NCBI GenBank assembly: GCA_024734555.1
Contig: JANPWX010000030.1
Location: forward strand, 1,970,500 to 2,034,499
DNA length: 64,000 nt
Source of the DNA: Trochalopteron elliotii
Taxonomy: Eukaryota > Chordata > Aves > Passeriformes > Leiothrichidae
Reading direction: 5' to 3'
Part shown: positions 13,001 to 26,719 of the stretch, in pieces
How positions within the stretch are numbered: the first letter of the stretch is position 1
How the letters are laid out: every line of letters starts with the position of its first letter
Notes under the pieces: generated by a model
The model's database searches: none
The model's input: the letters and a program-made list of their open reading frames with translations, nothing else
Told to the model about the DNA's origin: nothing
Made by a program: the position numbers and the translations under genes

Positions 13001-14570
13001 CCTGAAAACCCCCTTACTCAGGAAGAAAAAATAATTCACAGCTGGTATGTTCTTTAGTGCCTTTGCCAATCAAAACATAAAGCTTGCCTTTTACTGGCAA
13101 CATGGTTATCATGATTCAAGCCACTTGGCTCTCCTGTTAGCTCTCTGGCATGTAAAGGAAAATTCACACAAAGGAAGAAGAGAACCATTGAGTCAATAAA
13201 TATATTTATTTGAATATTTAAGTCTTTGGCTGCAGAGAAGTGTCTTAGGAGAGCCCCATATTTAACAAGGGGGTTTACTGAAACCACACCCACAGATAGG
13301 ACTTCTGCAATTTGCTGACACTTCTGCTGAACACCCTTCTGTAAAATAAAGGGGCAACTCTGGGTTGCAAGGGACACTCAAAGATAAAACCAATCCTTTC
13401 TAAGGCACGACTGCAAGGCATTACTGGCAGAACAGGAAATCCAGTTGCCAATGATACCACATGGGGTTATGAGGAAATTATTCTCCTGCTAGTCAGAGAG
13501 AATCCAGGTAATAAGCTGGGAGTCAAATACAATGATCCAGGGCTTGACTGGAAGTAGCGTGTGACCTGTCATGTCTCACATCAAGCACTTTCAGACTTAG
13601 ACACTCCCTCCTCTTTGGGATCTTTAGGCTTGAGCAGAGCCTTGCCCATTTCCAAAGAAACTGTGTGTGGAGCACAAACTCAGTAGCTGAAAGACCACTT
13701 GCCCAGAGTGTTCAAAGAGTTATAGCACAAACCAGGAGCTCTGCTGGTCACAGGTAGCTCCTGGTAACATGATTCCTCCTCATTCCTCCTCCTTCCTGTA
13801 TCTTGCCATGAGCCAAGATAGCCTCCCTTATGTGCCTTCCTGTGACACTCCTTCCTGTCGTGAAACAGAAGAAACCTTACAGGTTAAACTTTACAGAAAA
13901 ATGCGATAAAAATGAGAAAGACAAAATCAAGATCATTCACTAGACATGCAGAGCAAAGAAAACATTTTTCTCCTTTTTCTTCTTCCAAATGAAATCTACT
14001 GTACCATAAGAATTATTGCAACATTGAAAAGAGAACTTAGATAAAATCAAAACACAGACAGGAAATAAAGTAGAGGAATAATTTTTGATCCTTCGAAAAG
14101 ATTTCACTTTGAATGAGGATTTAAATACAAAAGGGTAGGCAAAACCCCAGTAATTTTACAGTTGTAATTTTTTTGCAATTCAAATAGACAAAACTCCTAA
14201 AAATAATATTTTCCTAAGGGATGATCAAATATATCAGTCAAATACCTGGAAAAGGAGGTAGTTTATTAAGAATTGGAAAGTCTTCTTAGGAAGACTTCAC
14301 AGGATTGTTTAGATGAGAAAGGACAGTACTAGGATGACATAAAATCCTTTCTTTTTTACTTCTGTACAAATGTAAGTTCTAAGGGAAAGTATGTTTCTTC
14401 TATGACAATGTTGTAAATTTGTCTATAGAAATCTGAACTGACATGAGTGACAGCTGTCAAGGTTCAAATCCATTTTCCTAATGAACCTTATTAATCACAA
14501 GGAAACAAGTGTAACAGGAGAGACCCATTCACTGAAACAATCTATCACGATTGGTTAAAGTGCTCAGCTG
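10047..14570. other. Unique sequence, no gene recognised
   Basis: AT-rich sequence with scattered short open frames on both strands and no recognisable exon. Around 10540-10575 and 12630-12665 there are strings weakly resembling the 3' end of old CR1 elements (for example CTTCCATCC, TCTTTCTAGCTCC). They are too eroded to call. Confidence 0.55.
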
Positions 14571-14602
14571 TTCTTAGAAAATTAATCCTTATTTTCTAAG
14601 AA
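14571..14602. repeat. Perfect inverted repeat, 12-bp arms, 8-bp loop
   Basis: The arm TTCTTAGAAAAT (14571-14582) and its exact complement ATTTTCTAAGAA (14591-14602) flank the loop TAATCCTT. It could form a cruciform, or a stem-loop if transcribed. It lies less than 70 bases from another perfect palindrome. Confidence 0.9.
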
Positions 14603-14668
14603 AATACACAAGATGTTGGTCACTGGCACCACTGAGTTCCTTGTCTCTGAGCTGACATTGCTCACAGG

Positions 14669-14690
14669 AATTGTCAGTTCACTGACAATT
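14669..14690. repeat. Perfect inverted repeat, 10-bp arms, 2-bp loop
   Basis: AATTGTCAGT (14669-14678) and ACTGACAATT (14681-14690) are exact complements separated by TC. The string TTGTCAGT occurs again immediately after it, on the same strand, at 14689-14696. The element is too small for an RNA gene by itself. Confidence 0.9.
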
Positions 14691-14868
14691 GTCAGTAACT
14701 AGTCAAAAAACCCCAAATACTGTATGTTCAAGGACTCATTACCCACACACTTTTTCATATTTATAAGGCCATCTGTGTACCAATGCAAACAACGCCTTTT
14801 AAAAATTAAGTAAAAAGTAAAATAACCCTAACTCAACAGGAGAAATACTATTTTTTTATTTGTTTTAT

Positions 14869-14880
14869 CCTTGGCCAAGG
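14869..14880. repeat. 12-bp perfect palindrome
   Basis: CCTTGGCCAAGG reads the same on both strands. It contains TTGGCCAA, which resembles an NF1-type binding palindrome without the usual spacer. It is the third perfect inverted structure within 310 bases. Confidence 0.85.
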
Positions 14881-17800
14881 TTTAGCTTTTAGCAGGCCAG
14901 CAAATAAGTAAGTGAATGTAAGTTAAATAAGTTTTCAGGATCTACCTATTTTCTTCATCATTAAAGGGCAAAACATACTAAATTTGGAAATATTTTCCCA
15001 TGCTCTAAAACATCTCATCAATCACAGATTTGTGTTTGGGCTGACATCTTTTTCTTTTCCCTCCAACAAAAGGAAGTTGGCTAAGCAGAACATCTGCCTT
15101 GAGCCAACTTTTCCCTGAAGGAATCTAGTGCTTGTTTGAGTGAAATTCAACTACCACTTTCCAGCAAATATTTGTGAGTGGTGAATAGGAATAAAGGCAT
15201 TAAAAGTAATTGCTTGGTCAATTTAAACACTTCCACAAGCAGTGCTTCTCTTTCTCCAAAATGGCAATAATAATAACAACTTTAGGCCCTTTGATAGTAA
15301 ATCTTTCTCTTTGATGCCTCACAATTCAGGGCAATAGATAGATACATTTACTGCATGTTCAACATATGCCATGAAAAGTTCCATCCCTGAAAAGAATTTT
15401 CAAACACTGAGGGACCTAACTTGAAGAAAAATTAAAAAATAAGAATGAGACATATTTGTGCCATTTGTGTTACTCATTGCACATGAAAGAAAAGTAAACT
15501 CCATTGGAGGTGGGAAAGGAAGGATTAGGATAGTCTGTATAACAGCGTTTAGCTGATTTGAAGGACCAAACCCTGTTTTGTGACTTAGAATCCTAAACTT
15601 TACTGTGTTCTTCTATAGTGTGTTTTTAGAGTTAATGAAAAAAATATAAAGTAAAAGATTTAGATAAGAATAAATCAGGGATGCCTCCATTTTTGTGGAG
15701 GAAAATGCTAAATAGTCCATTCAAAATATTTTTCAGTTGCCTCCTTTGAGAAAAGATAGGAAGTATTTTCAGGTAGCACTGAGCACAGGTGAGACACAGA
15801 GAAAAAACAGAGGGTCAGTCTGTCATGTTGCATTTCCTTAGCTTTTGCCAGTTACCACCACAGTCTCTGAATATCTGTCTCTGGGCAATGCAATGCTCCC
15901 AAAGCCTTGGTCATACTGAGCTTCCCAGCACCCACCTGATCCCCAGAGCTCCTAGGGCTGATTCTGGCCATGGGTTTGCCTGCAAGCAAGTTCAGTCTGG
16001 CAGTTGAAGCCTGTGGGAAACATGGGGCTGTACTTCAAGTTTCTCTTGGCTTGGAAAAAGTGAAGACCATTTTTCTTCATCTGAATTCTGGTTCCGTGTG
16101 AGCTATCCTCCTGTTGTCCCAGGCTGGGAAGTTTGAGAGTTCTGTATCTGATCCTGCACTTTCCCCATCCAAGCTATCAAAGTGGTCTATGTGCCACTGC
16201 CTCCCTCCTTTTTCCTTTTTCTCAATTCTGTTCCCTTGCTCCATTTACCTTGTCTCAGTCTTTGGCTATTGTCATGGGTTGCAGCTCCACTCATGACCAT
16301 GGGTTAGTTTCAGCACAGAGAGCTGAGGATTGACAGGGTATGAGGAGGGACAGAAATGTTCTCTGCTGCTGTTGTCAGCAGTCTGGACAGTGCTTTCTTC
16401 TCACTCTGCCCTATCATTGTCACCTCCATTCCCCCAGGCCTTGTCCTGGAAATCCACACCAATGGAATGATTGTCAGGGAGTTGAAATAATATCCAGGCT
16501 TTCACTTACAAACTGAGGGTCCCAATAACATCTTTCACACTCTATGGTGGTCATTAAGAGTCCCAGTTAGGACTTTAGTCATGCTTGGTGTTGGAGCTGA
16601 GGTCTCAGCTGCAGCTGGATGTCAGAAAAACCTTCTTGAGGGACAGGGAGGGAAGACTGTGTAACAGCATTGTAATGAAAACATGAAAAGATGTGATGTA
16701 ATGATTTTGAAGTCTCTAATACATCAGAATGCAAAGCATATGTTGAAGAAGTTTCAAAATAAAAAATCTTAAGGATATTGAATACTATAAAATAAAGTTG
16801 TTTTCTTTTTCTAGACAAAAAAATGTTTTTCCTACTGCCATCAGTGAAGAACATGTTAATGAAAACAAATTTCCCGTGGACCTTTGATGTCATCTGAAAG
16901 TAAGATGAGAAATTGCTGTTCCTATTTAGATTTCTGTTTTCATGATGCAAGACGTCACTAGCAATGATGTCATACCACCACTTCCGTGGCCCATATTTAT
17001 CCAGCACTCATAACCTGACTGGGTTGTAAAATTTGATTAATTCCTTCTGCATCCCCTACAAAAATGTCAGTGCCACTTGCCTCATGAGAACACACTGACG
17101 ACTTCTTGCACGTTGTTTGTACTTCCATAAATGAAATGCAATTCCCCACCTCACTTCTCCAATTGCCCACCAAGCTATTGGATAGTAATTTCATGCACTT
17201 AATACAATATTTACAGTATTCCAGAATATGTTATCTAATGCTTATGTTTCAATGAACTGAAATTACAATATATATTTAATCACAAGAAGTGATGATCACC
17301 ATTGCAATGGACAGCAGCAAATTAACCCCATGTAATGCCTTATAATGAGGAAAATATTTGGTAAGCAATGTACAATTGAAGTTAAGTCAGCTTTCAAAAA
17401 GACATGTTTAAGTAAATCATATAACTTCATGCTCATTGCAGTAGCATAAATGCTGAGAAAATCTGATTAAATATATTTTGATAAAAAATCACCTTATTTC
17501 CCCACAGCTGTATTTCTTTATTCTTACCTGCTATTTTTAATGGCTGTGGAAAATATTTCCCTTCTATTTATTTGCATCCTCAACTGTAAACCAGAATTGC
17601 TGATGATATCAGGATAGACTTTGGAATAAAGCTCATTAAACATTGTTAGCCTAACTCTGCAGTCCCTAAATGGCTAAAGTTTCTTTTAAAATTAATGTGA
17701 GGTTGCTCTGTAAAAAAATTTAGCATTATTATTTTACTGCACTGTGCTTCATTGTTCTAGACATCATGAAGCATGGTGCACTAACAAATGGTGAAAAACT

Positions 17801-20178
17801 TGCATGAGGAGCAAGTTCCTGGAAAGACACAAAAATACTTATTGCTAGCAATGCATAACTATGCAACCCTAATAATCATTATGATGATAGATACTTGTTA
17901 GAAATTTTGGTTTATAATTTTTATTGCTAGGTTTAGCACACATGTAATGAAGAATAATTTCTTTCCTTCTTAAAGAAATTACATAACAAAAACATAACAA
18001 GAACAAAAGTAAGAAAGAAATGCTATGATTTTAGCTAGAGAGAAATAGTCCTTCACTGCACTATAGTACAAAATGGATAGATGAGACTGACCCTGCACAG
18101 TGCTGTTAGGAGTTGAAAATATGGAAGTATGAAGGGCATGGATATCTCTACCTGGAGTGCTCACAGCTGGCAGCTTGCCTTCTCCAGTGAAGTAGAAACA
18201 GAAGTTTTGGTAAGTTTCTAGAGATAAGATGCAGACATTTACACAAACAGCCCATGCAATGCCTTAGATAGGATAAGCTTTAAAATCAGATAGTCCTGAT
18301 GTGTCAAGGTTTGAATTGTTTGGATGCTATTTAGACCTGGAAAATCTGGGCCGCTTTAGCCAGCCATAAGTTATTTGATAAGCAGTGCATAAGAAGAAAC
18401 CAGAATTATTTACAAGAATAATTGAAGCTTATTTGATGATGCTTTTATAAAATGGCAGGTTTTCATGTTTTAAATAATCAGAAATAATTCAGGTAAAGAA
18501 ATTACAGGACCTGCTTATTCAATTAATAGTCCTGGAACTTCTGTTCTAAAATGAGGATGGGTTGAAAATATCTGTAATCTAGGGTGGGCTTGTCAGTTCC
18601 AGCCTTTGCACTTTGAAAACTAATTCTAAACCAAAGGAATTTGTACCCTCATTCATAAACTAAATTTCCATGTATGACTGCACAACTCTGGAATTCCTGA
18701 AGGCCAGACTTGGAGTTACACAGAAACTTTAGTTTCTGAGTCACAGTCTTAGTTGACTGCAAGGTATTACAGTGTCACAAAATGTCATATCATAATTAGA
18801 CTTGGTTCATCTCAATATATTCTTTTTGACGTAAATGTCTAAAGAATCAGTAGATGCAGGAATCCATGCCAGTTTTGATAAGAAGATCTTCTATTTTAGA
18901 GTATTGGCTTTTTAAATTATTAGCTGTCATATGTACCACCACTAAACAGAGAAAACTTCCAATGACATGTGTATTAATTTTTATCTGGCCAAACAGGGTT
19001 GTTTTGGCTGCATTGCCCTTCATATTCTACTGATTAATTGACATTAATTGGATAATAAAAGCAAGGGGTGGGGTTGTTTCTAGAAATTATGTTTGTCATG
19101 CAATATGGTTGATTCAAAAGGTCTGGTACGCAGTAAAAAAAATTCACAAATCCACACCAAAGTAATCCTTAAAAGCAATCTTCAAACAAGGGTAATTTAA
19201 AGATAAAATCCTTAAAATTACATAATCCTTAAACTAAAGTCAAGGAAGATGAGTAACTTTCTGGCTAATCGTTTGAGCTTCTGCTTAGTTCAATGTTACC
19301 ATAGGGGCTGGTTTATAGTATAACCCATGATAGATTTCAAACCCTGTTGGAAAGTAATAAAGGTTTATTCTGAAATGTCCTACTGACATAAAGGGTTCAA
19401 GATACAAGAGAGGAATTTAACATTCAGTATTTTTCTGAGTAAGAGTTTTTGGAAACTGAGCCAGTTGGTGAAGGCATTTCATGTTCTTCCACTAACTGCA
19501 TAGGAGATTGGATCAGCTTTTAAATGTCATAGAGATCCTTGGAGCTAAGATTGCTTCCAACTGAAAAATAACAAACTGAGGATTTAAAAGTCTATAATAA
19601 TTTGACTCTGCTGGGATTTTTGAAATATTAAAATAGGAAAATGCTATTAATAAATATTTGATTTTGCATCATATTTTCACATCATATTAGCTTCCTGTAA
19701 TTCTTTTCACTTGAAAATTTTGAACTGCTAGAAATATATTAATCAATATTAAAAGAATAAACAATACAGAATTTCACTGTCTGAACTGGAGTCAAATATC
19801 TGACTTCAAAAATGGAGAGAAAGAGTTATAATTTTCTTCCAAGTTCTTGAACAGATGTCTATCACATTTTGGACATTGACATTACAATTTTGGACAGGTC
19901 TGGGGTTATGATTACATAAGTATGTTAAAAGAAAAGACAATGCCCACTCTGCTAAAAGGGCTGTAGACAGATTGAAAAATTGGATGGAAAGTTGCCAAGT
20001 AATAAAATCATGGATCTTTTTCTGGTTTGCAAGCTCATATATAATGCAAATTGATTTTTATCTGTCTGGAATTATTTTAGTTATTATCAGTTTTGATAGT
20101 CACTTTACTATACGGATCAATTTACTAGAACCAAAAGCCACTTCTGTGTTTGTGCACAGAACATTAATTTGATCTCAC
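14881..20178. other. Unique sequence, no gene recognised
   Basis: Strongly AT-rich sequence. The longest open frame is a 142-codon minus-strand frame at 16579-17007, which has no recognisable domain and lies in ordinary sequence. No mobile element or RNA gene is visible. Confidence 0.6.
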
Positions 20179-20366
20179 TTCCAAAGATCTCCTTCTAGGA
20201 AGACACTAATGAAAGTCATAACAGGCAGGTACGCCACAGCTGGACCTGGTGGGAAAAGGAAGAGAATTTCCAGAGCCTGTGGCACTAGGATCACCAGCAA
20301 TGCCAGGGCCCCCAGGCACTCTGCCATGAACATAGGTACTAGCAAGCCCATGGAGTTTCCCACTAG
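20179..20366 (-). other. Exon-like hydrophobic open segment, unknown
   Basis: On the minus strand a pyrimidine-rich stretch ending in TTTTCCAG (AG at 20367-20368) precedes an open segment of 188 bases, which ends at a GTGAGA donor-like string (20173-20178). The frame would encode about 62 residues with two hydrophobic stretches: LLVPMFMAECLGALALLVIL, and a second one around VAYLPVMTFISVFL. Between them are FLFPP and PGP turns. This would suit part of a multi-pass membrane protein. The same frame is open upstream to 20438 and stops at 20175-20177 if unspliced. I do not recognise the family. No neighbouring exon was found, so it may be a relic exon or chance. Confidence 0.2.
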
Positions 20367-20479
20367 CTGGAAAAGTCGTATTTGGAAAAAACAGCCCTCT
20401 CCTTTTGAACAACTGCTTAAAATAATGATGAGCCACAAGAGAAAGTTTTCTAGAGGAAATTTCTCCCTAGAGGAATAAA

Positions 20480-23400
20480 GTTTTATCAGAATGAGTGAAA
20501 AGGACCAAGCCTAAAGACCCAGAAAAACACATTTGATCCATCCTTTTAAACTTAGAAAATATGACATTACATCTTTATCTGTCCATGTATTTGGTCTTGT
20601 ACATCATAATCTGCTGTGTGATCTCTGATTTGTGGTTTGAGGAAAATTGTTTTGATAGATAACAAAGTGTGTGATTCAGTGGTTTTGGGGTGGTCTTGGT
20701 TTGTTTGGGTTTTTTTGAAGTGATTGCTGCTGTCAAGACATTAATGCCTATTTGGAGGAACTGTTTTGAAAATTCCTTAGGATATCTAAGACTTCCAAGA
20801 TAATGGTTCCCCATGTCTCTCTTTTCTTCCCAGAAATTAAGAGACTGGTAAGGAGTGATATGAAAATTATTGATAAGCCAGAAATAGTAGAATCAAATTA
20901 TGCTGTCATAGAAGCCATATGGGACACATAAAGGTGATAAAATAATATTTAGCTATTACGTGCCACTGCAATTTCCCTCCAAACAACTTCCCGAGTGAGC
21001 TGGCTTACTGGAAGGGAATGCAAAAAAACTGAGCACCGGTTTCCAAAAAAAAAAACTTTCTAATGCCAATGGAAAACCCGGATGGTGGGAGTTTCCCCTG
21101 GCTGAACCTCTCTGGGTGTACTCTACCAAAGAGTATCTCCAGATACCAGAACTTCCTGTGTAACTTCACCGTGTAAAATCCCACTCACTACAAAGTGCCT
21201 CTTCTGATTTCCCTGGAGTTACAGAAGATTTTAAAAATTGCAAATGCTAGGAGAAGCCATCTGAGCCTACTGGCATGGTGCTTCACAGAGATAATTTTGT
21301 GGTTTAAGATGTTTGTTCCAGGAGGGGAATGTGTATGAAAAAATGTTTCTTTCGCATTTTAATCTCCTGAGCAATTCCCATGAGATTATTGATCGCTATG
21401 TCTCACTGAGCATTGTAAAAACAAAATACAACACCAGAAGAAAGTGGAAATTGCCCTGACAAAACATAATGCAGATGCAGGGATGATTAGAAAATACAGC
21501 TGGATTCTAGTATCTGTCAAAAGCAAGTGAAATCCAAGTAACAGGTGATTCTTTGGTCTTCCAGCAGATGTAAATGTGGAGTGTTGAGTCAGAGAAAATA
21601 AAATAGAAATGTATTTTCTGCTGCTTCATCTGTAATAAGTTAGACTGGCAGCCTAAATCATTAAATAATGCAACATGATGAGAATTTATGCAATAGGTAG
21701 TTGAAGCGGGTCTTGAACAGTCACTGCACCAAGTAATGGGTTTTGAGCTGGAACAAAACAAACTGTTCTCAAACAATTTCTCATGTTCACCTGCCACAAT
21801 TTCCTGTTCTCTTTTCCCTACTCCAGGCAAGCTTCCCAATAGATTCCTTGCATAAATGTAGATACTAGTGGTAGAATTCTGTCTATCAAATGCAACCAAA
21901 GTTATAGCCTTCACTTCAAAGTAATTGTGATTTTCTCCTGGAAGTGATGTTTGGATTACTGCTGAAGTTTGCATTTTTGGGTTGATCTGAGATGGTTGCT
22001 CCCTCTTTTTTATGCCCAGGGAAAATATTTGCATTTAAAAATTCTTTCTTTTTTTTTTTTTGAAAGTGCATCCTGCATTATTGCTTGCTAAAGTAGGTTT
22101 TAACATCTTTGCATAGACAGTTGAAAAACTGCGCTAGCAAAGGGAGCTGCAGAAAACCAAAATGGCAATTCAGAATTTTGACCTGGCCCATGACAATACA
22201 CACAGCAGGTCACTGTGCAGATTGCTCTGATTTACAGTGCTGAACTGAATGGGGCAAGAAAGTGCCACACGCTCGCAAGGCAATTATTTGTGCCTGACTG
22301 ATTCCAGCTGACTGCAAAGTGCCTCTGTGAAGCTCTCTGGCAAGGCTGAGTACTGGTGCTGAAAAAAAAAGAACAAGAAACTTGGTTAAGAAGAGTAAAC
22401 ACAGAAATAAGAGATGAAATCTCCTAATTCCCATTTGGCCTTGGATTTCTGTATCATTTTTGACAGATTTCTTCATTCCAGGCCTTGATTTCTCTATTTG
22501 CAATGGTGAGGAAACAATTTCCACCTTTTCTATTCCCCTAGTTGCCCCAGGGAATGTTTGATGCTTCTATCACACTTGGGAGGCATACTTGTTTGCTTCA
22601 TCCTTTTCTTTTCCTAGTAAATCTTGTGCTCAGACACACTGTGCACTCTAGAATTTTTGAGCACCTTCTTGCTGTAACACCAAACACATAGAGAAGACAT
22701 CAGACAGCCCCCAGAATCTGGCCCAAATTTGGTCATAACATCAGCTCTCAAGAGCCAACTGCGCTGCGTGGGAGGCAGCCTGAAGGGGACTGACCATGTT
22801 ACACTGCAAAGCTGGACAAAGTGAAGGGGCCACTTCCCCCAGTGTGTCCCAATTTCTGTGGCTAGGAGAATGACATGGGAACTCCTACAGGAGATTGGTG
22901 TCTCTGCCTTGCACAGGCCTTATAAAGATGTGATGGTCACAGCACACATCTTATAAATCTTACAAATGCTCTTACATGGCTGCATGTCTGACTGGGTGCA
23001 TGTATGGCAAGAGAGAGATCGACCAGTCCTACTGAGGCACTAATTTTCTTAAGCACATGTAGCAGAAATCCCAGGAAATGTGTCGTCTGACATTAAGATT
23101 GTGTCTTCATGAGCTTTGCACACACTTTAGCAGAGGAAGAATAATCTTAGATACTTACTAGGATTCCATTGCAAAACACATCAATGAAAAAATCCTATAT
23201 GAACTTCTGACAACCTTCTAAAGCAATCATAATATGTCAGATATTAGGGGACTTGAATTGAAGCCGAATGGCTCGTCTTAGCTCTACCATTTCCTAAATT
23301 TTGCATGCTTGTCATGGCAGTCTTACTGTTTCTAATGAAGTTTTCTCATTTGAAATAAATTGTTTGCTTAGATAATGTTATCTAGACGATTCACAGCACC

Positions 23401-26400
23401 AGAGCCATCATCCGTGCCTGCACTCAACATGTTGCCACAAGTCCTAGTTAGAGGCAGCCCTCACTGCCTCAGACTCTTACTTAAAGGTCAGAACAGAAGG
23501 AAGAGCATTGTAATGGTCTTGCTGGCTGATGCCAGATTTTATATTTTGAAGCTTCATTAGCTGGAATTACATCATAGGATACAAACAAACAAAGCCTGAA
23601 TTGATCCTACTTGACTGAATTCTAAATGAATGGAAAATGACTGCTTTGGTTTTGCTTTGGTTTTGCTAAGGAGCAGCAATAATGGCATAAGAAAATTATG
23701 ATTTCTATGAAGATTTATATCTTTATGGCACTTCTTTTCAGTTTATGTGTTTCAGCTGTGGCCATGGGACTTGAAAAATGAAGACCCTTTTGCAAGATGT
23801 TTTTTCAAGCAAACCGAAACAATATAATGATTTTTAGTGTGTAATTTTAGAGTTCTTTCATTTCACTTAAAGAATCTTGCCTTATCTCAAGCACAGAAAC
23901 CTCGTGATATTTTGGAAGCTAGTTTCATTGCACTGATAATTACCAGTTATCAAAACATCCTCATCCACCCCCCTCCTGAAAGAGAGTTCAGTACAAAGGG
24001 TTGGTAATCTGGTCATGTGGACTTGTCTTAGGTGTAATTTTGAGGAATTCATCTCACCTCACTGATTTTATACTTTCCCAGAAATACTCATAAGAAAGAT
24101 ACACTCACAAAAAAATGTCTCCAGAAAACCAAAGAAACCAACTTATTCCAAGGATGTAGAGAAAATATGATATCTCAGTCTCTTTCATTTCCTGCCATAT
24201 TACAGCAGGCAGATTCTGATCACACAAAGTGCAGTGTCCTGAAACCAGTTAACACTAACTGGGATATTCATTCACAGACAGTCATCTAAATACTCAGGTC
24301 TGACCACAGAAGAGCAAAATAACCCCCTCTTCTGACAATACTCATTGTCAGATTAAATCCCATATTTTTTCTTTCAAAGCAAAGAATAATTTATTTTGGA
24401 ACTCAGGAAGCAATACTTCTCAACCACTTGACATGGCAGAAGATGGTTTGGTAGGAATAAGGCATTAAGGAACTCCTCCATTGCCAAAGTGAATGTGCTT
24501 TGACATGCTGGGTTTTGAAGTTCTGCATTTTCTTTGCTGGTCTCTTAAAATATGTTTTGATTGGACAGGGTGAAAAGAAGGATCAAACTGTCGTTTTGTC
24601 ATATCCTGTGGGTGTGTTATGAGTATTGTGGGGTTTCTTAATAGAAAGTTAATGTTATCTCCTGTATTAAACTTTTCTCCTTTTTCTATTTGAGATTTGT
24701 CCATCTCCAGAGCATTACTCAATTAGCCAGACAAGTCTAAGCAAATTAAATAAGAATCTGAGTCCACAAATCTGACTCTGACGTACAAAGTTTGTGTCCA
24801 AAAATATGGAAGAGTGGGAGTAACATATTAGTAAGGGTTCACACGAGGATGAAGGAATAGGCTTTGCTTGTAGAGTAATTTTGATTAAAAAACAGATTAC
24901 AAATTTCAGACAGATTATATTAATTATTTTGGCCCTCTTTTTCAGCACTCTTCTGGTATTATAATTCAATTACATGCATTACGAGAGTCTATTTCAGTGG
25001 CGTTTGGCTGTCTGTTTGTCACTATGCATTTGCAGCAAAGAAGTCTTGAAAGGTTTGGAGACTGGATTTGCTTCAAACAATCATCCAAACAGCTGAAAGA
25101 TTATCCAATTTTTCTGCATGTTTCATTTCTTGAAAAAGAGAAACAGACATTGGAAATTTCACAAAGACAACCCTTTACTGAGATTTCTACCACTTCTGAT
25201 TCTACTCTCAAATGAAAAACTGGAGGAAGAAACATTCATGTCAAACACATCAGAAATATATAAAAGTTTGTTTCTGCACTTCTTCTGTAATTAATGCAAG
25301 TGAATGAACTCATTTTCAGTATTGAAGACTTGAGCAGATGAAATAGAAAAAACAACTGTAAGAATGAGGGGGGGCTTTTTGCTGTTTTTCCCCCGCTGAC
25401 AGCAAAGAATCTCTGCCTCATAAAGACTGCTCTGGTAAACCATTTCCTGATAGAGAAGTCTCTGGCCACCCCTTCCTCTCCTCCTCCCTCCATAAGTGAT
25501 TCTTCTGTGTTTCCTATCCCTACTTAGAATCTCCTTTCCACTTTCTGAATATACCTCAAAACCCTGATTACCAGACATCTCCTTTCACTCCACTGCATAG
25601 ATACCAGATGGGCCCTTGGACGTCATAATGCTGACATCCAGGTATCCTGCTGATCTCCTTTCTTTCTATAGCCACTCTATAACCTATCATCTAGCCACTC
25701 ATTTTTTAAAAAAAATCTTTGTTTGATATCCTTTTTTTATGTCTGTGACTGAGATGAAAAAAATCCTTGGCTGTTTGTTTATAAGAAACATTTTTCCTGA
25801 GCTGCTCTGTAATGCCCCGCAGGGTATTAACCATGTATATCCCTTCAGTGAGTTCCTGCAAAGCCTGTGGAAACAAAGAATGGGGTGAACAAAGTCCGCA
25901 TCTCACCCTCTGTCACTCAGTACTCTGCATCTTCTTATGAAATCATGATGCCCTTTCCTGTGCAGGACATGCTGCTCTTGTCTCTGAACACAAAGATGCA
26001 GCACAACTCAGCACGAGGCAAGGATCCTTATGGAGTACTAAAAATATCTGGCACTACAGCATGAGTCTGTAAGATACCCAAACTAGTTTTTTAATTATTT
26101 CATTTCTGAATCTATAGTGATGTCAAAACTAAGAGTCAGTCTTCTGGGAATTTTCATCTAAAACATCTTTTTTCTTTTGAAGGTAGTGCTTCCTTGACAG
26201 TGACCAGGATTCCTGCCAGAATAAACATGGACTTTCTTTTTCATTGAACCATCTGTGTGTGATTTGGGGAAATAGATGCTGTAGTCCAGAGAGATGTTTA
26301 ATACTTCAGCTATTGTGCTATTGGTATTTTACTCTTCTTTCAAAAGGAGCAGTCTGGGATAGAGGAGGCTATGGCTTAATTGCAAATTCTGGGCAGAAAA

Positions 26401-26690
26401 TAATGCAGAAATTTCTTGTTGATTTCTGAAAGAATTTTTTAAGTTACAAGTCCTTCAGTTCTTCAGGAAAAAAGAAATATTAAGTACAAACAAATGTCAG
26501 TTTCAAAGGCAGATGGCTCAAGGTACTTCCAGTTCCATACATCTCAAAATTTTCTGGTGATTCTGGTATAATGATAAGATTCACAGAACTCAGTTTGGTC
26601 TACATAGTGTGTAAGAACAGCAAAATCAATATGGTAATAATCAATATTAATTGAGTCAGTGATTACTGTATCTTCCCTGTTCAGGGGAGG
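20480..26690. other. Unique sequence, no gene recognised
   Basis: AT-rich sequence with homopolymer runs (A at 21045-21055, T at 22049-22061) and a three-fold TTTGGTTTTGC tandem near 23645-23667. The longest open frame in the window, 175 codons on the minus strand at 21507-22034, lies here and is judged a chance frame. A GGGAGTTTCC string at 21087-21096 fits the NF-kB consensus, but single sites of this length are expected by chance. A perfect hairpin, CCAGTTA-ACAC-TAACTGG, is at 24245-24262. Confidence 0.55.
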
Positions 26691-26697
26691 GAGAAAG

Positions 26698-26719
26698 ACA
26701 CACACACACACACACACAC
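26698..26719 (+). repeat. (CA)n microsatellite
   Basis: Eleven uninterrupted AC dinucleotides, directly followed by the TTTATA repeat, which makes a compound microsatellite. Confidence 0.95.

Noticed and set aside
14459..14480. GGTTCAAATCC, a good match to a tRNA B box
   Set aside because: The bases around it do not pair as a T-stem, and no A box, anticodon stem or acceptor stem can be placed at the required distances.
16579..17007. 142-codon minus-strand open frame
   Set aside because: No recognisable domain, no splice or promoter context, and rich in Phe, Ser, Asn and Lys as expected from AT-rich DNA.
20209..20478. Plus-strand frame opposite the hydrophobic exon-like segment
   Set aside because: It is the complement of the minus-strand segment, with a basic translation typical of the antisense of hydrophobic codons and no support of its own.
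21507..22034. Longest open frame in the window, 175 codons on the minus strand
   Set aside because: A frame of this length is roughly what the longest random frame should be in 64 kb read six ways at this base composition. The translation shows no domain, repeat or motif I recognise, and the surroundings are ordinary AT-rich DNA.
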